64,000 nt of DNA from Sedimenticola_A sp040506895. Its GTDB lineage: Bacteria > Pseudomonadota > Gammaproteobacteria > Chromatiales > Chromatiaceae. The notes under the pieces are model-generated. The model was not told the DNA's origin. It did not search any database and saw only the letters and a list, made by a program, of their open reading frames with translations. How positions within the stretch are numbered: position 1 is the stretch's first letter; every line of letters starts with the position of its first letter. The position numbers and the translations under genes are program-made. The stretch covers positions 3,519,116 through 3,583,115 of the forward strand of contig JBEVVY010000001.1 in the NCBI GenBank assembly GCA_040506895.1, in the 5' to 3' direction. Of this stretch, positions 51,236 to 60,099 are shown one piece after another.

Positions 51236-52126
51236 TCAGCTGTCGGTAATCCTGTCGAAATACCTGGCGCGGTAGAGCAGGCGCTGGGCCTCCCCATCCT
51301 CGAATCCACTGCGGGTGTGCAGCACGTTGTTGCTGATCAGGCCCTGGCCACGCTGCAGGGTGCCTTCGAAGTGATAGGGCGAATCGGTGTGCAGGATCTC
51401 TTTCAGGACCTTAACCGCCTCGCTGGTGACCGGGTCGTCACGCCATTCGATGCTGCGGCTGCGGTCGGTGTAGCGCATGTGCAGGCTGCCGTCGGGACGC
51501 ACCTCGAATACAGGACCTGAACGGGCGGGCCGCAGCTCCTCACCATCCGCAATATTCGCGGGTATGGTCATCGCCTGTGGGTGCATCAGGGCGGCGATAT
51601 AGTCCGGCTCGCGCTCCCGCAGCTGGATGTAGACCACCTCGTGGTCCAGCAGCTCGTTGGCACCGCCCGATGCCGCCGGTTCCACGCAGTGCAGCAGCAG
51701 GGCATGGATCTGGTGATCCATGTCGTTGTAGTAACCGTCCGTGTGCCAGGCGATCGGCCGGGTGGAGTAGGGGATGTAACCCTTGTGCAGGGCGTCGGAC
51801 TGAACCGTCAGGGAGCTGATGGCATCGTTGTCCGCGCACATGTGGTGGTCCAGGTGCTCCAGGCCGAACTGCAGGCCGAGGGAGCGGATGATCTCCTTGT
51901 CCCGGGTCTCTGTCGGATCGGCGCTGTAGAGCGCCATGTTGGTCTTCTGCACCCGCTGCAGTATCGCGCCGTGCTCGGCCGGTGTCAGGACCTTGGCGTC
52001 ACGCACCTCCACCACCAGCTCCTCCAGGCGACCGGGATAATTCTCGAGCTTGTCATCACGCCACTGCCGGTAGGCCGTGTCGTTATCGAGATCGAAAGGG
52101 TTTTCACTGGGGTGGAGAGGGTTCAC
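51236..52126 (-). CDS. TauD/TfdA-family Fe(II)/2-oxoglutarate dioxygenase
   Basis: A 296-residue protein. The iron facial triad is visible as HTDGYYND (His128, Asp130) and NNVLHTRSGF (His270); the Arg-rich segment RLLYRARYFDR supplies the likely 2-oxoglutarate-binding Arg. The substrate is not known; TauD relatives act on taurine, butyrobetaine and similar compounds. It ends 35 bp from the response-regulator stop, convergently. Full length for the family. Confidence 0.85.
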   Translation of the reverse strand: MNPLHPSENPFDLDNDTAYRQWRDDKLENYPGRLEELVVEVRDAKVLTPAEHGAILQRVQKTNMALYSADPTETRDKEIIRSLGLQFGLEHLDHHMCADNDAISSLTVQSDALHKGYIPYSTRPIAWHTDGYYNDMDHQIHALLLHCVEPAASGGANELLDHEVVYIQLREREPDYIAALMHPQAMTIPANIADGEELRPARSGPVFEVRPDGSLHMRYTDRSRSIEWRDDPVTSEAVKVLKEILHTDSPYHFEGTLQRGQGLISNNVLHTRSGFEDGEAQRLLYRARYFDRITDS

Positions 52127-52208
52127 TGGAGGGTCCTGGGCTGCAAAGAGGGGGTATATTACGTCACGGCAGGGGTTCAGGCACTATCACTTCAGTGATA
52201 TTCGTCAG

Positions 52209-53666
52209 TCACGATGCCGGGGATATGGCAGTGAGTTCCTTGCTGAGTTTCACCGCGAGCTTCTTGAAACGGGAAAAATCATCCTCGGTCAGTGTATCGG
52301 CATCGCTGCAATCGGCGTAGAGCAGACCCAGGGGCTCTTTGCCCAGAAATACCGAGGCGGCAAAGAAGCCCTCCATGTTGAGGGTTTCGTGCAGGCTCTC
52401 CGGTACCAGGGCGCCGTATTTCGCACTGTTCTCGCGGTTGAACCAGAAGCCCTTGGGTTTCGCCATCAGGATCGAAAACAGGCTCTTTTCCGCCAGGTCG
52501 AGGCGAAATTTCCTCAGCGGGGCATCTTTTTCAGCGCCGATAACAAAGCGCACCTTCAGGGCATCCCCCTTGCTGGAGAGCGGGGCGAACATGGCCCGCT
52601 TGATCCCCGCTTCATCCCGGATCCGGCGCATGGTCTGGGTCAGCAGCTCCTGGGCTCCCTTGTCCATGGCGGAAGCGGCCCTGGGTTTTGGGGGAGGTGT
52701 GGCAGGTGCGGCCTTTTTCTTCTTTGCTGGCCTGGCTGTCACGGGTGCAGTCGGAGCCGGGGGCGGGGCCGTTTCTTCTGCGCTCTCCCGGGCCTCATCC
52801 TCCGCGCTTCGGGTGGGCACGGTCAGCAGGTCCTGGGCCGTGGTGCGAAGCGGCAGCTCATGGATCTCCCTGGCGAGTGAGGCCGTGAGGCTATGGACGC
52901 GGGCCGCTATCAGGTTCGCATCCAGGTGCAGGTAATCTTCCGTCAGCTCGTAGAGCTCGATGGTTTTTGCTGAGTTCCAGTCCTCCTCGGATGCCTGGGC
53001 GATGGCACTCGCCAGGATGACACCCAACGGACGTTTCTCAAATGCGCCGAAACCCTGCAGTGCCTCGATGGTCAGGGGGGGCAGGCCCCAGCGCTGGGCC
53101 ATGGCCAGGCTCAGCTCGCCGAGGCTGAAGCCCAGCACCTTGCGGGCGGCATCCATCCTGTCCATGCCCTTGTCCACGTAACGCTGGATATGCTGCATCT
53201 CCTGTTCGGCGTGAGCCCACAGGGCCATTTCGCCGCACTCGTGGAGCAGGGCAGCGATCGCCATCTCGTTGGGATTGTCGTCACCGGTCCACTGGCCCAG
53301 GTGGAAGGCATACCAGGCGGCGTGAACTGCGCGGGAGTAGCAGCGGTAGATGCCCGGGTGGGGCATGGTCGGTTTCAGCTCCTCCAGGACAGGCAGCCTG
53401 CGGGTACTGTCGATCACCAGCTCGATACCGAGCATGGAGATGGCATGGGCCACGCTGTGGATCGATTCGGTGAGGGTGCTGTTTCTGCCGAATGCACGGA
53501 ATATCGCAAGGGTGAAGCCGGGATCGTGCTTGATCACCTTCTGGTAATCGGCGTTGGTGCTGCTGGCCCTGTCGATCAGCAGCTTGAAACGCCTTGCAGT
53601 GGGCTCCATTGTGGGCAGGGGCGAAACGCCCAGGTGTGTGACCCACTCTTCGATTGTTTTTGGCAT
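52209..53666 (-). CDS. HDOD domain protein with C-terminal GAF-like region
   Basis: A 485-residue protein. The HDOD domain spans about residues 15-215 (LPTMEPTARRFKLLIDRASSTNADYQKVIKHDPGFTLAIFRAFG, IAALLHECGEMALWAHAE in pieces), followed by a Pro/Ala/Lys-rich linker (about 285-335) and a C-terminal GAF-like domain (GIKRAMFAPLSSKGDALKVRFVIG ... FLGKEPLGLLYADC). HDOD proteins often act in signalling or regulation without hydrolase activity. No partner gene is evident. Confidence 0.85.
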   Translation of the reverse strand: MPKTIEEWVTHLGVSPLPTMEPTARRFKLLIDRASSTNADYQKVIKHDPGFTLAIFRAFGRNSTLTESIHSVAHAISMLGIELVIDSTRRLPVLEELKPTMPHPGIYRCYSRAVHAAWYAFHLGQWTGDDNPNEMAIAALLHECGEMALWAHAEQEMQHIQRYVDKGMDRMDAARKVLGFSLGELSLAMAQRWGLPPLTIEALQGFGAFEKRPLGVILASAIAQASEEDWNSAKTIELYELTEDYLHLDANLIAARVHSLTASLAREIHELPLRTTAQDLLTVPTRSAEDEARESAEETAPPPAPTAPVTARPAKKKKAAPATPPPKPRAASAMDKGAQELLTQTMRRIRDEAGIKRAMFAPLSSKGDALKVRFVIGAEKDAPLRKFRLDLAEKSLFSILMAKPKGFWFNRENSAKYGALVPESLHETLNMEGFFAASVFLGKEPLGLLYADCSDADTLTEDDFSRFKKLAVKLSKELTAISPAS

Positions 53667-53850
53667 ACGGCGTATTCTTTGTCCGTCAGTCAGCGTGCAG
53701 CCTAAGAAGAAATAAAATATTTATATTCCGAATCGGCGCTCTTTTCACTATCTTTAGGCTCTTCTCCCCGTTGTGGGGTATGGCCTCGGAGCGGGCGCTG
53801 ACTACAGGCTCCCTGTACCCATTATAAGTTGAGAGAATGCCAGCAAGGGG

Positions 53851-54486
53851 ATGATGAATACAAGGGAAACATTGGTGTTGGTCCACGGGGTCTGGATGAC
53901 CGGCCTGGAGATGGGTTGGCTCGGCCGCAGGCTCACCCGGGAGGGTTTCGACGTCAGGTACTTCCGTTACCACTCGCTGGGATTCACGCCGTCCCAGAAC
54001 GCCGAACGGTTGCATCGTTTTATCCGGGGGCTGGCGGTGGAGCGACTGCACCTTGTTGGCCACAGCCTGGGGGGTATCGTGCTGCTGCACCTGTTTGTGG
54101 GCCATGCCGGCATCCCGCCGGGTCGTGTCGTTCTGCTGGGCTCGCCGGTGAATGGCAGCCGGGTGGCCGCACTCATGAGGTACAACCCGCTGTTGCGACC
54201 GTTTCTCGGCCGCAGTTTCGAGCAGGGGCTTTCAGGTGACGTACCCCCCTGGAGCAGAGAGCGTGAGCTGGGTGTGATTGCCGGTACCGGTGGGCTCGGC
54301 GTGGGGAGGTTGCTGGGCGCAGTCGAAGGGGGGAACGACGGCACCGTGTCGGTGGACGAAACCCGGCTGGAGGGTGCGAACGATTCCTGCACCCTGGAGG
54401 CCAGTCACATGGGGATGCTCTTCTCGGCGGAGGTGGCAGAGCAGATCAGCGCTTTTCTCCGCTCCGGAGGCTTCCGCCAGGGGTAG
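53851..54486 (+). CDS. Small alpha/beta hydrolase
   Basis: A 211-residue protein with the hydrolase fold: oxyanion segment VLVHGVWMTG, nucleophile elbow LVGHSLGGIVLLHL (Ser near residue 71), a later Asp region and the closing SHMGMLFS with the likely catalytic His. It resembles the small lipase/esterase-like proteins of Gammaproteobacteria. The substrate is unknown and no signal peptide is present. It precedes yebC by 66 bp. Confidence 0.82.
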   Translation: MMNTRETLVLVHGVWMTGLEMGWLGRRLTREGFDVRYFRYHSLGFTPSQNAERLHRFIRGLAVERLHLVGHSLGGIVLLHLFVGHAGIPPGRVVLLGSPVNGSRVAALMRYNPLLRPFLGRSFEQGLSGDVPPWSRERELGVIAGTGGLGVGRLLGAVEGGNDGTVSVDETRLEGANDSCTLEASHMGMLFSAEVAEQISAFLRSGGFRQG

Positions 54487-54552
54487 TACGCGTGTTTCTG
54501 TGCGTCCGTGGGGATGGTAAACTCTGCCCCAGTTGGAATTTGTGAGGTATTT

Positions 54553-55302
54553 ATGGCTGGACATAGTAAATGGGCCAACATCAAGCATAAAAAGGCTGCA
54601 AACGATAAGAAACGCGGAAAGATCTGGACCAAGCTGCTGCGCGAGGTGACAGTGGCCGCCAAAGAGGGCGGTGGCGATATCGACAGCAATCCCCGCCTGC
54701 GCCTGGCGGTGGACAAGGCCAACGGCGGCAACGTACCCAAGGACACTATCAAGCGCGCCGTTGAGCGCGGCGCCGGTGGCGGCGACGGTGGGAACCTTGA
54801 CGAGATCCGCTACGAGGGCTACGGCCCTGGCGGAACCGCCGTCATCGTCGACTGCATGACCGACAACCGCAACCGCACCGCTTCCGAAGTGCGCCACGCC
54901 TTCACCAAGGCCGGTGGCAATCTCGGAACCGACGGATCCGTTGCCTACATGTTCAGCAAGCAGGGCATCATCAGCTTCGCGCCTGGTGCCGACGAGGAAG
55001 CCATCATGGAGGCCGCCCTCGAGGCGGGTGCCGATGACGTGGTGACCAGCGACGACGGTTCCGTGGACGTGATGACAAACCCGGAGGAGTTCTCAAGCGT
55101 CAAGGAGGGTATCGAGGCAGCCGGCCTGGCACCGGATAACGCCGAGGTGACCTTCAGCGCCTCCACCATGGCGGAGCTCGACCAGGAGACCGCCGAGAAG
55201 CTTCTGAGGATGGTGGACGTGCTGGAAGACCTGGACGATGTGCAGGAGGTCTACACCAACGCCGATATCTCGGACGAGATCTACGAGGCCCTGGACATAT
55301 GA
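54553..55302 (+). CDS. yebC: YebC/PmpR family protein
   Basis: A 249-residue protein opening MAGHSKWANIKHKKAANDKKRGKIWTK (given here for its start only), with DSNPRLRLAVDKAN, IKRAVERGAGG, YEGYGPGGTAVIVDCMTDNRNRT and the C-terminal domain. Family members act as transcription regulators and, more recently, as translation factors easing ribosome stalling. The ATG at 54553 gives the standard start. yebC-ruvCAB is the conserved order; ruvC follows 40 bp later. Confidence 0.95.
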   Translation: MAGHSKWANIKHKKAANDKKRGKIWTKLLREVTVAAKEGGGDIDSNPRLRLAVDKANGGNVPKDTIKRAVERGAGGGDGGNLDEIRYEGYGPGGTAVIVDCMTDNRNRTASEVRHAFTKAGGNLGTDGSVAYMFSKQGIISFAPGADEEAIMEAALEAGADDVVTSDDGSVDVMTNPEEFSSVKEGIEAAGLAPDNAEVTFSASTMAELDQETAEKLLRMVDVLEDLDDVQEVYTNADISDEIYEALDI

Positions 55303-55342
55303 CAAGGCACGGCGGCTGACAGTGGCTGGCGGAACCGTTCAG

Positions 55343-55849
55343 ATGCGCCGCATCCTCGGCATAGATCCCGGCTCCCGGGTCACCGGCTACGGCATCATCG
55401 AGAGCAACGGTATCCGCAGCGTACACATTGCCAGCGGCTGTATCCGGGTGGCTGACAAGGAGTTCGCCCAGCGTCTGGGTGAGATCTACCGCCGCCTGAC
55501 AGAGGTGGTTGAAGAGTACCAGCCCCAGGAGATGGCCATCGAGCAGGTGTTCATGGCGAAGGACGCCTCCGCGGCCCTCAAGCTGGGGCAGGCCAGGGGG
55601 GCGGCAATCTGCGCCTGCGTGATGGCGCAGCTCCCGGTATACGAATACACACCGCGCATGATCAAGCAGGCCGTGGTCGGCAGCGGCGGCGCGGACAAGG
55701 ATCAGGTTCAGCACATGGTGAGACATCTCTTGAAACTCGAGCAGAAGCTGGCCTCGGACCAGTCCGATGCCCTGGCGGTGGCCCTCAGTCACGCCCACAC
55801 CAACAGCACCCTCTACTCCCTCGCCAAGGCCGGGGGGTGGCGACGGTGA
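55343..55849 (+). CDS. ruvC: Holliday junction resolvase RuvC
   Basis: A 168-residue nuclease with ILGIDPGSRVTGYGII (first catalytic Asp), AIEQVFMAKDASAALKLGQARGAAI (Glu) and ASDQSDALAVALSHAH (two further acidic residues). It cuts Holliday junctions after branch migration by RuvAB. The stop overlaps the ruvA GTG start by four bases. Confidence 0.97.
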   Translation: MRRILGIDPGSRVTGYGIIESNGIRSVHIASGCIRVADKEFAQRLGEIYRRLTEVVEEYQPQEMAIEQVFMAKDASAALKLGQARGAAICACVMAQLPVYEYTPRMIKQAVVGSGGADKDQVQHMVRHLLKLEQKLASDQSDALAVALSHAHTNSTLYSLAKAGGWRR

Positions 55850-56451
55850 TCGGGCGGCTACGTGGAGAACTGGTCTACAAGCAGCCGCCGTTTCTGATGC
55901 TGGATGTCAACGGCGTGGGTTACGAACTTGAAGCACCCATGTCCACCTTCTACGACCTGCCCCTCCAGGGGGGCGAGGTGACCCTCTACACCCACCTGGC
56001 GGTGCGGGACGATGCCCATATACTCTACGGGTTCGCCAACGAGGGTGAGCGCACGCTGTTCCGCTCCCTGCTCAAGGTGAGCGGCGTGGGTGCCAAGATG
56101 GCCCTGGCTATCCTCTCCGGTATGAATGCAGAGGAGTTCGCACGCTGCGTGCAGAGCGATGACACCGCGGCGCTGGTCAGGCTGCCGGGTATCGGCAAGA
56201 AGACCGCGGAGCGGCTGATCGTGGAGATGCGCGACCGGCTGGAGAAGCTGGAGATGGCCACCACCGGTGCGGTGAGGATCGTCCCCACGCCCGGCGAGGT
56301 GGTGGAAAATCCCGTCTCGGATGCGGTGGGCGCACTGATGGCTTTGGGCTACAAGCCCAACGAGGCGAGCAAGCTGGTGCGTGCCGTGGACAGCGAAGGA
56401 CTCAGCAGTGAAGAGATCATACGTGCAGCCCTCAAGGCGGCAGCCAAGTGA
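55846..56451 (+). CDS. ruvA: Holliday junction branch migration protein RuvA
   Basis: A 201-residue protein beginning VIGRLRGELVYKQPPFLMLDVNGVGYE; helix-hairpin-helix motifs LLKVSGVGAKMALAIL and LVRLPGIGKKTAERLIVEMRD bind the junction, and the C-terminal domain (ALMALGYKPNEASKLVRAV) contacts RuvB. The GTG at 55846 is the usual start; an upstream GTG lies inside ruvC. Confidence 0.96.
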   Translation: MIGRLRGELVYKQPPFLMLDVNGVGYELEAPMSTFYDLPLQGGEVTLYTHLAVRDDAHILYGFANEGERTLFRSLLKVSGVGAKMALAILSGMNAEEFARCVQSDDTAALVRLPGIGKKTAERLIVEMRDRLEKLEMATTGAVRIVPTPGEVVENPVSDAVGALMALGYKPNEASKLVRAVDSEGLSSEEIIRAALKAAAK

Positions 56452-56478
56452 TCATGACAACAGGCCCCAAGGAACACC

Positions 56479-57522
56479 ATGTCTGATCCCGACAGAATAA
56501 TCAGCCCCGAAGCCGGACTGGACGACGAGGCCCTGGACCGTGCCATCCGTCCCCGACGGCTGCAGGATTACGTGGGCCAGCCGGTGGTGCGGGAGCAGAT
56601 GGAGATCTTCATCGGCGCTGCCCTGGGGCGCTCCGAGGCCCTGGATCATGTCCTTATCTTCGGTCCCCCGGGTCTCGGCAAGACCACCCTGGCCCATATC
56701 ATCGCTCACGAGATGGGGGTCAACCTGCGCCAGACCTCCGGCCCGGTACTCGAGAAGCCGGGTGACCTCGCGGCACTGCTCACCAACCTGGAACCCAACG
56801 ATGTGCTGTTCGTGGACGAGATCCACCGTCTCAGCCCGGTGGTCGAGGAGGTGCTCTATCCCGCCATGGAGGACTACCAGCTCGACATCATGATCGGCGA
56901 GGGGCCCGCGGCCCGCTCCATCAAGCTGGACCTGCCACCCTTCACCCTGGTGGGTGCCACCACCCGGGCCGGTCTTCTCACCTCGCCCCTGCGGGATCGC
57001 TTCGGCATTGTGCAGCGGCTGGAGTTCTACTCCAACGAGGATCTCACCCACATCGTTCAGCGCGCCGCCGGTATCCTCAATATCGAGACCGATGAGCCGG
57101 GCGCCCGGGAGATCGCCTGCCGCTCCAGGGGAACACCGCGTATCGCCAACAGGCTGCTGCGCCGGGTGCGTGACTACGCCCAGGTGAAGGCGGATGGCAG
57201 GGTGAGCTCCGACGTGGCGGACAAGGCCCTGGGTATGCTCAACGTGGATACCAGCGGCTTCGACATGATGGACCGCAAGCTGCTCGAGGCGGTGATCAGG
57301 AAATTCGACGGTGGCCCGGTTGGCGTGGACAGCCTGGCGGCAGCCATCGGCGAGGAGCGGGGCACGATCGAGGATGTGCTGGAACCCTACCTGATTCAGC
57401 AGGGGTTTCTGATGCGCACCCCGCGGGGAAGGGTGGCGACCCAGGCGGCCTACCTGCATTTTGGCCTGGCGCCCAAGACGAAGGACGATTCGGGCAAACC
57501 CGGTGACCTGTTCGAAGGTTAA
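56479..57522 (+). CDS. ruvB: Holliday junction helicase RuvB
   Basis: A 347-residue AAA+ motor: RPRRLQDYVGQ, Walker A GPPGLGKTTLAHII, Walker B VLFVDEIHRLSP, sensor 1 LVGATTRAGLL, Arg finger region SPLRDRFGIVQRLEFY, and a C-terminal winged helix (IEDVLEPYLIQQGFLMRTPRGR). It drives branch migration. AAGGA lies before the ATG, 27 bp after ruvA. Confidence 0.97.
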   Translation: MSDPDRIISPEAGLDDEALDRAIRPRRLQDYVGQPVVREQMEIFIGAALGRSEALDHVLIFGPPGLGKTTLAHIIAHEMGVNLRQTSGPVLEKPGDLAALLTNLEPNDVLFVDEIHRLSPVVEEVLYPAMEDYQLDIMIGEGPAARSIKLDLPPFTLVGATTRAGLLTSPLRDRFGIVQRLEFYSNEDLTHIVQRAAGILNIETDEPGAREIACRSRGTPRIANRLLRRVRDYAQVKADGRVSSDVADKALGMLNVDTSGFDMMDRKLLEAVIRKFDGGPVGVDSLAAAIGEERGTIEDVLEPYLIQQGFLMRTPRGRVATQAAYLHFGLAPKTKDDSGKPGDLFEG

Positions 57523-57561
57523 TAGTGTGACCGGATCTGAAAAACAACAAACCAGACGGAT

Positions 57562-57972
57562 ATGACGGAATTTATCTGGCCAGTTAGGGTCTACTACGAA
57601 GACACCGACTCCGGGGGTGTGGTCTACTACGCCAACTACCTGAAGTTCATGGAGCGGGCACGCACCGAGTGGTTGCGCAGCCTCGGTTTCGAGCAGGACG
57701 AACTGATCGAACAGCAGGGCGTGATCTTCGCGGTGCGCAAAGTCGAGGCCGACTTCAGAAAGCCCGCCCGCTTCAACGAGGCGTTGTCGGTGTCGGCGAA
57801 AATAAAAAGCCGGGGAAAAGCCAGCTTGGTCTTTCAACAGGACATAACAAGGGATGCGGACGGGCGACTGCTCTGCAGCGGCGAGGTGAAGGTCGCCTGC
57901 CTGGATGCCGCCAGCTTCCGCCCGGTATCGATTCCAGAACAGATAATTAGGGAAATAACCGATGGGGTCTGA
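57562..57972 (+). CDS. ybgC: Acyl-CoA thioesterase YbgC
   Basis: A 136-residue hot-dog-fold protein with the family signature VYYEDTDSGGVVYYANYLKFMERARTEWLR (catalytic Asp in DTDSGG) and VQKVEADFRKPARF-like KVEADFRKPARFNEAL. In Gammaproteobacteria it is the first gene of the tol-pal operon and acts on short or long acyl thioesters. It overlaps tolQ by 11 bases. Confidence 0.94.
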   Translation: MTEFIWPVRVYYEDTDSGGVVYYANYLKFMERARTEWLRSLGFEQDELIEQQGVIFAVRKVEADFRKPARFNEALSVSAKIKSRGKASLVFQQDITRDADGRLLCSGEVKVACLDAASFRPVSIPEQIIREITDGV

Positions 57973-58639
57973 TCTCTCTTTCATCCACCTGGTGGCCAAT
58001 GCCAGCCCGCTGGTGCAGCTGGTGATGGCCTCCCTGATACTCGCCTCGGTCATCTCCTGGACCATGATCTTCGACCGCGCCAAGGTGCTCAAGAGCGCAC
58101 GCAAGGCGGCGGACAAGTTCGAGCAGCGTTTCTGGTCCGGCGGCGACCTGGGCGAACTGTTCCGCAGCGTCGATCGCGAGAGCGACGATGCGACCGGCAT
58201 GGCCAGCATCTTTCACGCCGGCTTTCGCGAGTTCGCCCGGCTGAAGAAAAATCCGGACGTTGAACCCATGGCGGTGGTCGAAGGCGCCCGTCGCTCCATG
58301 CACGTGGCCCTGAGCCGGGAGATGGACGGCCTTGAGAACCACCTGGCATTCCTCGCCACGGTGGGCTCCACCAGCCCCTACGTGGGCCTGTTCGGCACGG
58401 TGTGGGGCATCATGAACTCCTTCGTGGCACTGGGTAACGTCAAGCAGGCGACCCTGACGCTGGTGGCACCGGGTATCGCAGAGGCACTGATTGCCACGGC
58501 CATGGGCCTGTTTGCGGCGATCCCGGCGGTGGTCGCCTACAACCGCTACTCCAACGACGTGGAGCGGTTGAACGGTCGTTACGAGGACTTCCTCGACGAG
58601 TTCACCACCATCCTGCAGCGCCAGGCGCACATGCAGTAG
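57962..58639 (+). CDS. tolQ: Tol-Pal motor protein TolQ
   Basis: A 225-residue inner-membrane protein with three helices; the first is LVQLVMASLILASVISWTMIFDRAKVL, and the last two lie in LATVGSTSPYVGLFGTVWGIMNSF and APGIAEALIATAMGLFAAIPAVVAYNRY. It is the ExbB/MotA-like stator of the Tol-Pal system with TolR. Overlaps ybgC at its start; 32 bp separate it from tolR. Confidence 0.96.
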   Translation: MGSDLSFIHLVANASPLVQLVMASLILASVISWTMIFDRAKVLKSARKAADKFEQRFWSGGDLGELFRSVDRESDDATGMASIFHAGFREFARLKKNPDVEPMAVVEGARRSMHVALSREMDGLENHLAFLATVGSTSPYVGLFGTVWGIMNSFVALGNVKQATLTLVAPGIAEALIATAMGLFAAIPAVVAYNRYSNDVERLNGRYEDFLDEFTTILQRQAHMQ

Positions 58640-58671
58640 GCATCATTTCATATGTGTGAACAGGTCCTAAC

Positions 58672-59097
<426 letters not shown>

Positions 59098-59108
59098 TGG
59101 TGCCCTAG

Positions 59109-60086
59109 ATGTTGGACATAGTAAAACGTAACCCCCTGGCGGTGGCCGTCGCCGTGCTGATGCACCTGGCGATACTCGCGTTCCTGGTGGTGGGTGTGGA
59201 CTGGCTGGAGAAGCCGAAAGACAACAGGCCCGTGGTCGACGTGGTGAAGGCCCGGGTGATCGACCAGGCGAAGGTACAGGCCGAAGTTGAAAAACTGAAG
59301 CAGGCAGATCTCAAGAAAGAGACCGAGAAGAAGAAGGAAGAGAAGCGCCTGGCAGACCTGAAGCGCAAGCAGGCCGAAGAGAAGAAGCGGCTGGCCGCCC
59401 TGGAGAAGAAGCGCAAGGCAGACGAGAAGGCAGAGGCGAAACGCAAGGCCGAGGTGAAGAAAAAGGCCGAGGCGGAGAAGAAACGGATCGCCGACCTCGA
59501 GAAGAAACGCAAGGCCGAGCAGCAGAAGCTTGCCAAGGCCGAGGCGGAGCGCAAGGCGGCCGAGAAGCGCCGGGTCGCCGAGGAGAAGAAGCGCAAGGCC
59601 GAGGAGAAGCGGCGCAAGGAAGAGGCTGCACGCAAGGCGGCCGAGGAGAAGAAGCGCAAGCAAGAGGCTGCGCGCAAGGCCGCCGAGGCGGAAAAGAAGC
59701 GCAAGGCGGAAGCGGAGCGCAAGCGCAAGGCAGAAGCGGCCCGCCAGGCCAGGGAGGCGAGGGAGCGGGAGCTTCGCGAGGCGATGCAGGCCGAGGCCAA
59801 TGCCCGCGAGATCGATCGCTACTCGGCGATGATCAAGGACAAGGTCATCGACAGCTGGACACGCCCGGTGGGCGTCGGCGAGGGCCTGAAATGCGTGATT
59901 CGTGTTCGCCTTGGCCCCGGAGGTATCGTGCTTGCGGCCAACGTGACAGCGGGCAGTGGCAACGGTGCTTTCGACCGCTCTGCCGTGGCCGCGGTCAACA
60001 AGGCCGACCCGCTACCGGTGCCCACTGGAGCCCTGTTCGAGAGCAGCTTCAGGGACATCACGTTTACATTCAATCCTGACGACTGA
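59109..60086 (+). CDS. tolA: Cell envelope integrity protein TolA
   Basis: A 325-residue protein: short N-terminal tail, membrane helix (residues about 9-31, VAVAVLMHLAILAFLVVGVDW), a very long Lys/Glu/Ala-rich helical domain II (about 55-225, repeats like KRKAEEKKRL and AARKAAEEKKRKQEA), and a C-terminal domain III (YSAMIKDKVIDSWTRPVG, CVIRVRLGPGGIVLAANVTAGSGN). It spans the periplasm and links TolQR to TolB-Pal. Low-complexity DNA in domain II gives long misleading frames on other strands. Confidence 0.95.
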   Translation: MLDIVKRNPLAVAVAVLMHLAILAFLVVGVDWLEKPKDNRPVVDVVKARVIDQAKVQAEVEKLKQADLKKETEKKKEEKRLADLKRKQAEEKKRLAALEKKRKADEKAEAKRKAEVKKKAEAEKKRIADLEKKRKAEQQKLAKAEAERKAAEKRRVAEEKKRKAEEKRRKEEAARKAAEEKKRKQEAARKAAEAEKKRKAEAERKRKAEAARQAREARERELREAMQAEANAREIDRYSAMIKDKVIDSWTRPVGVGEGLKCVIRVRLGPGGIVLAANVTAGSGNGAFDRSAVAAVNKADPLPVPTGALFESSFRDITFTFNPDD

Positions 60087-60099
60087 AGAAAATAGAGCA

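Noticed and set aside
59105..59800. Ser/Ala/Phe-rich minus-strand frame
   Set aside because: It is the complement of the Lys/Glu/Ala-rich domain II of TolA and has no coding support.
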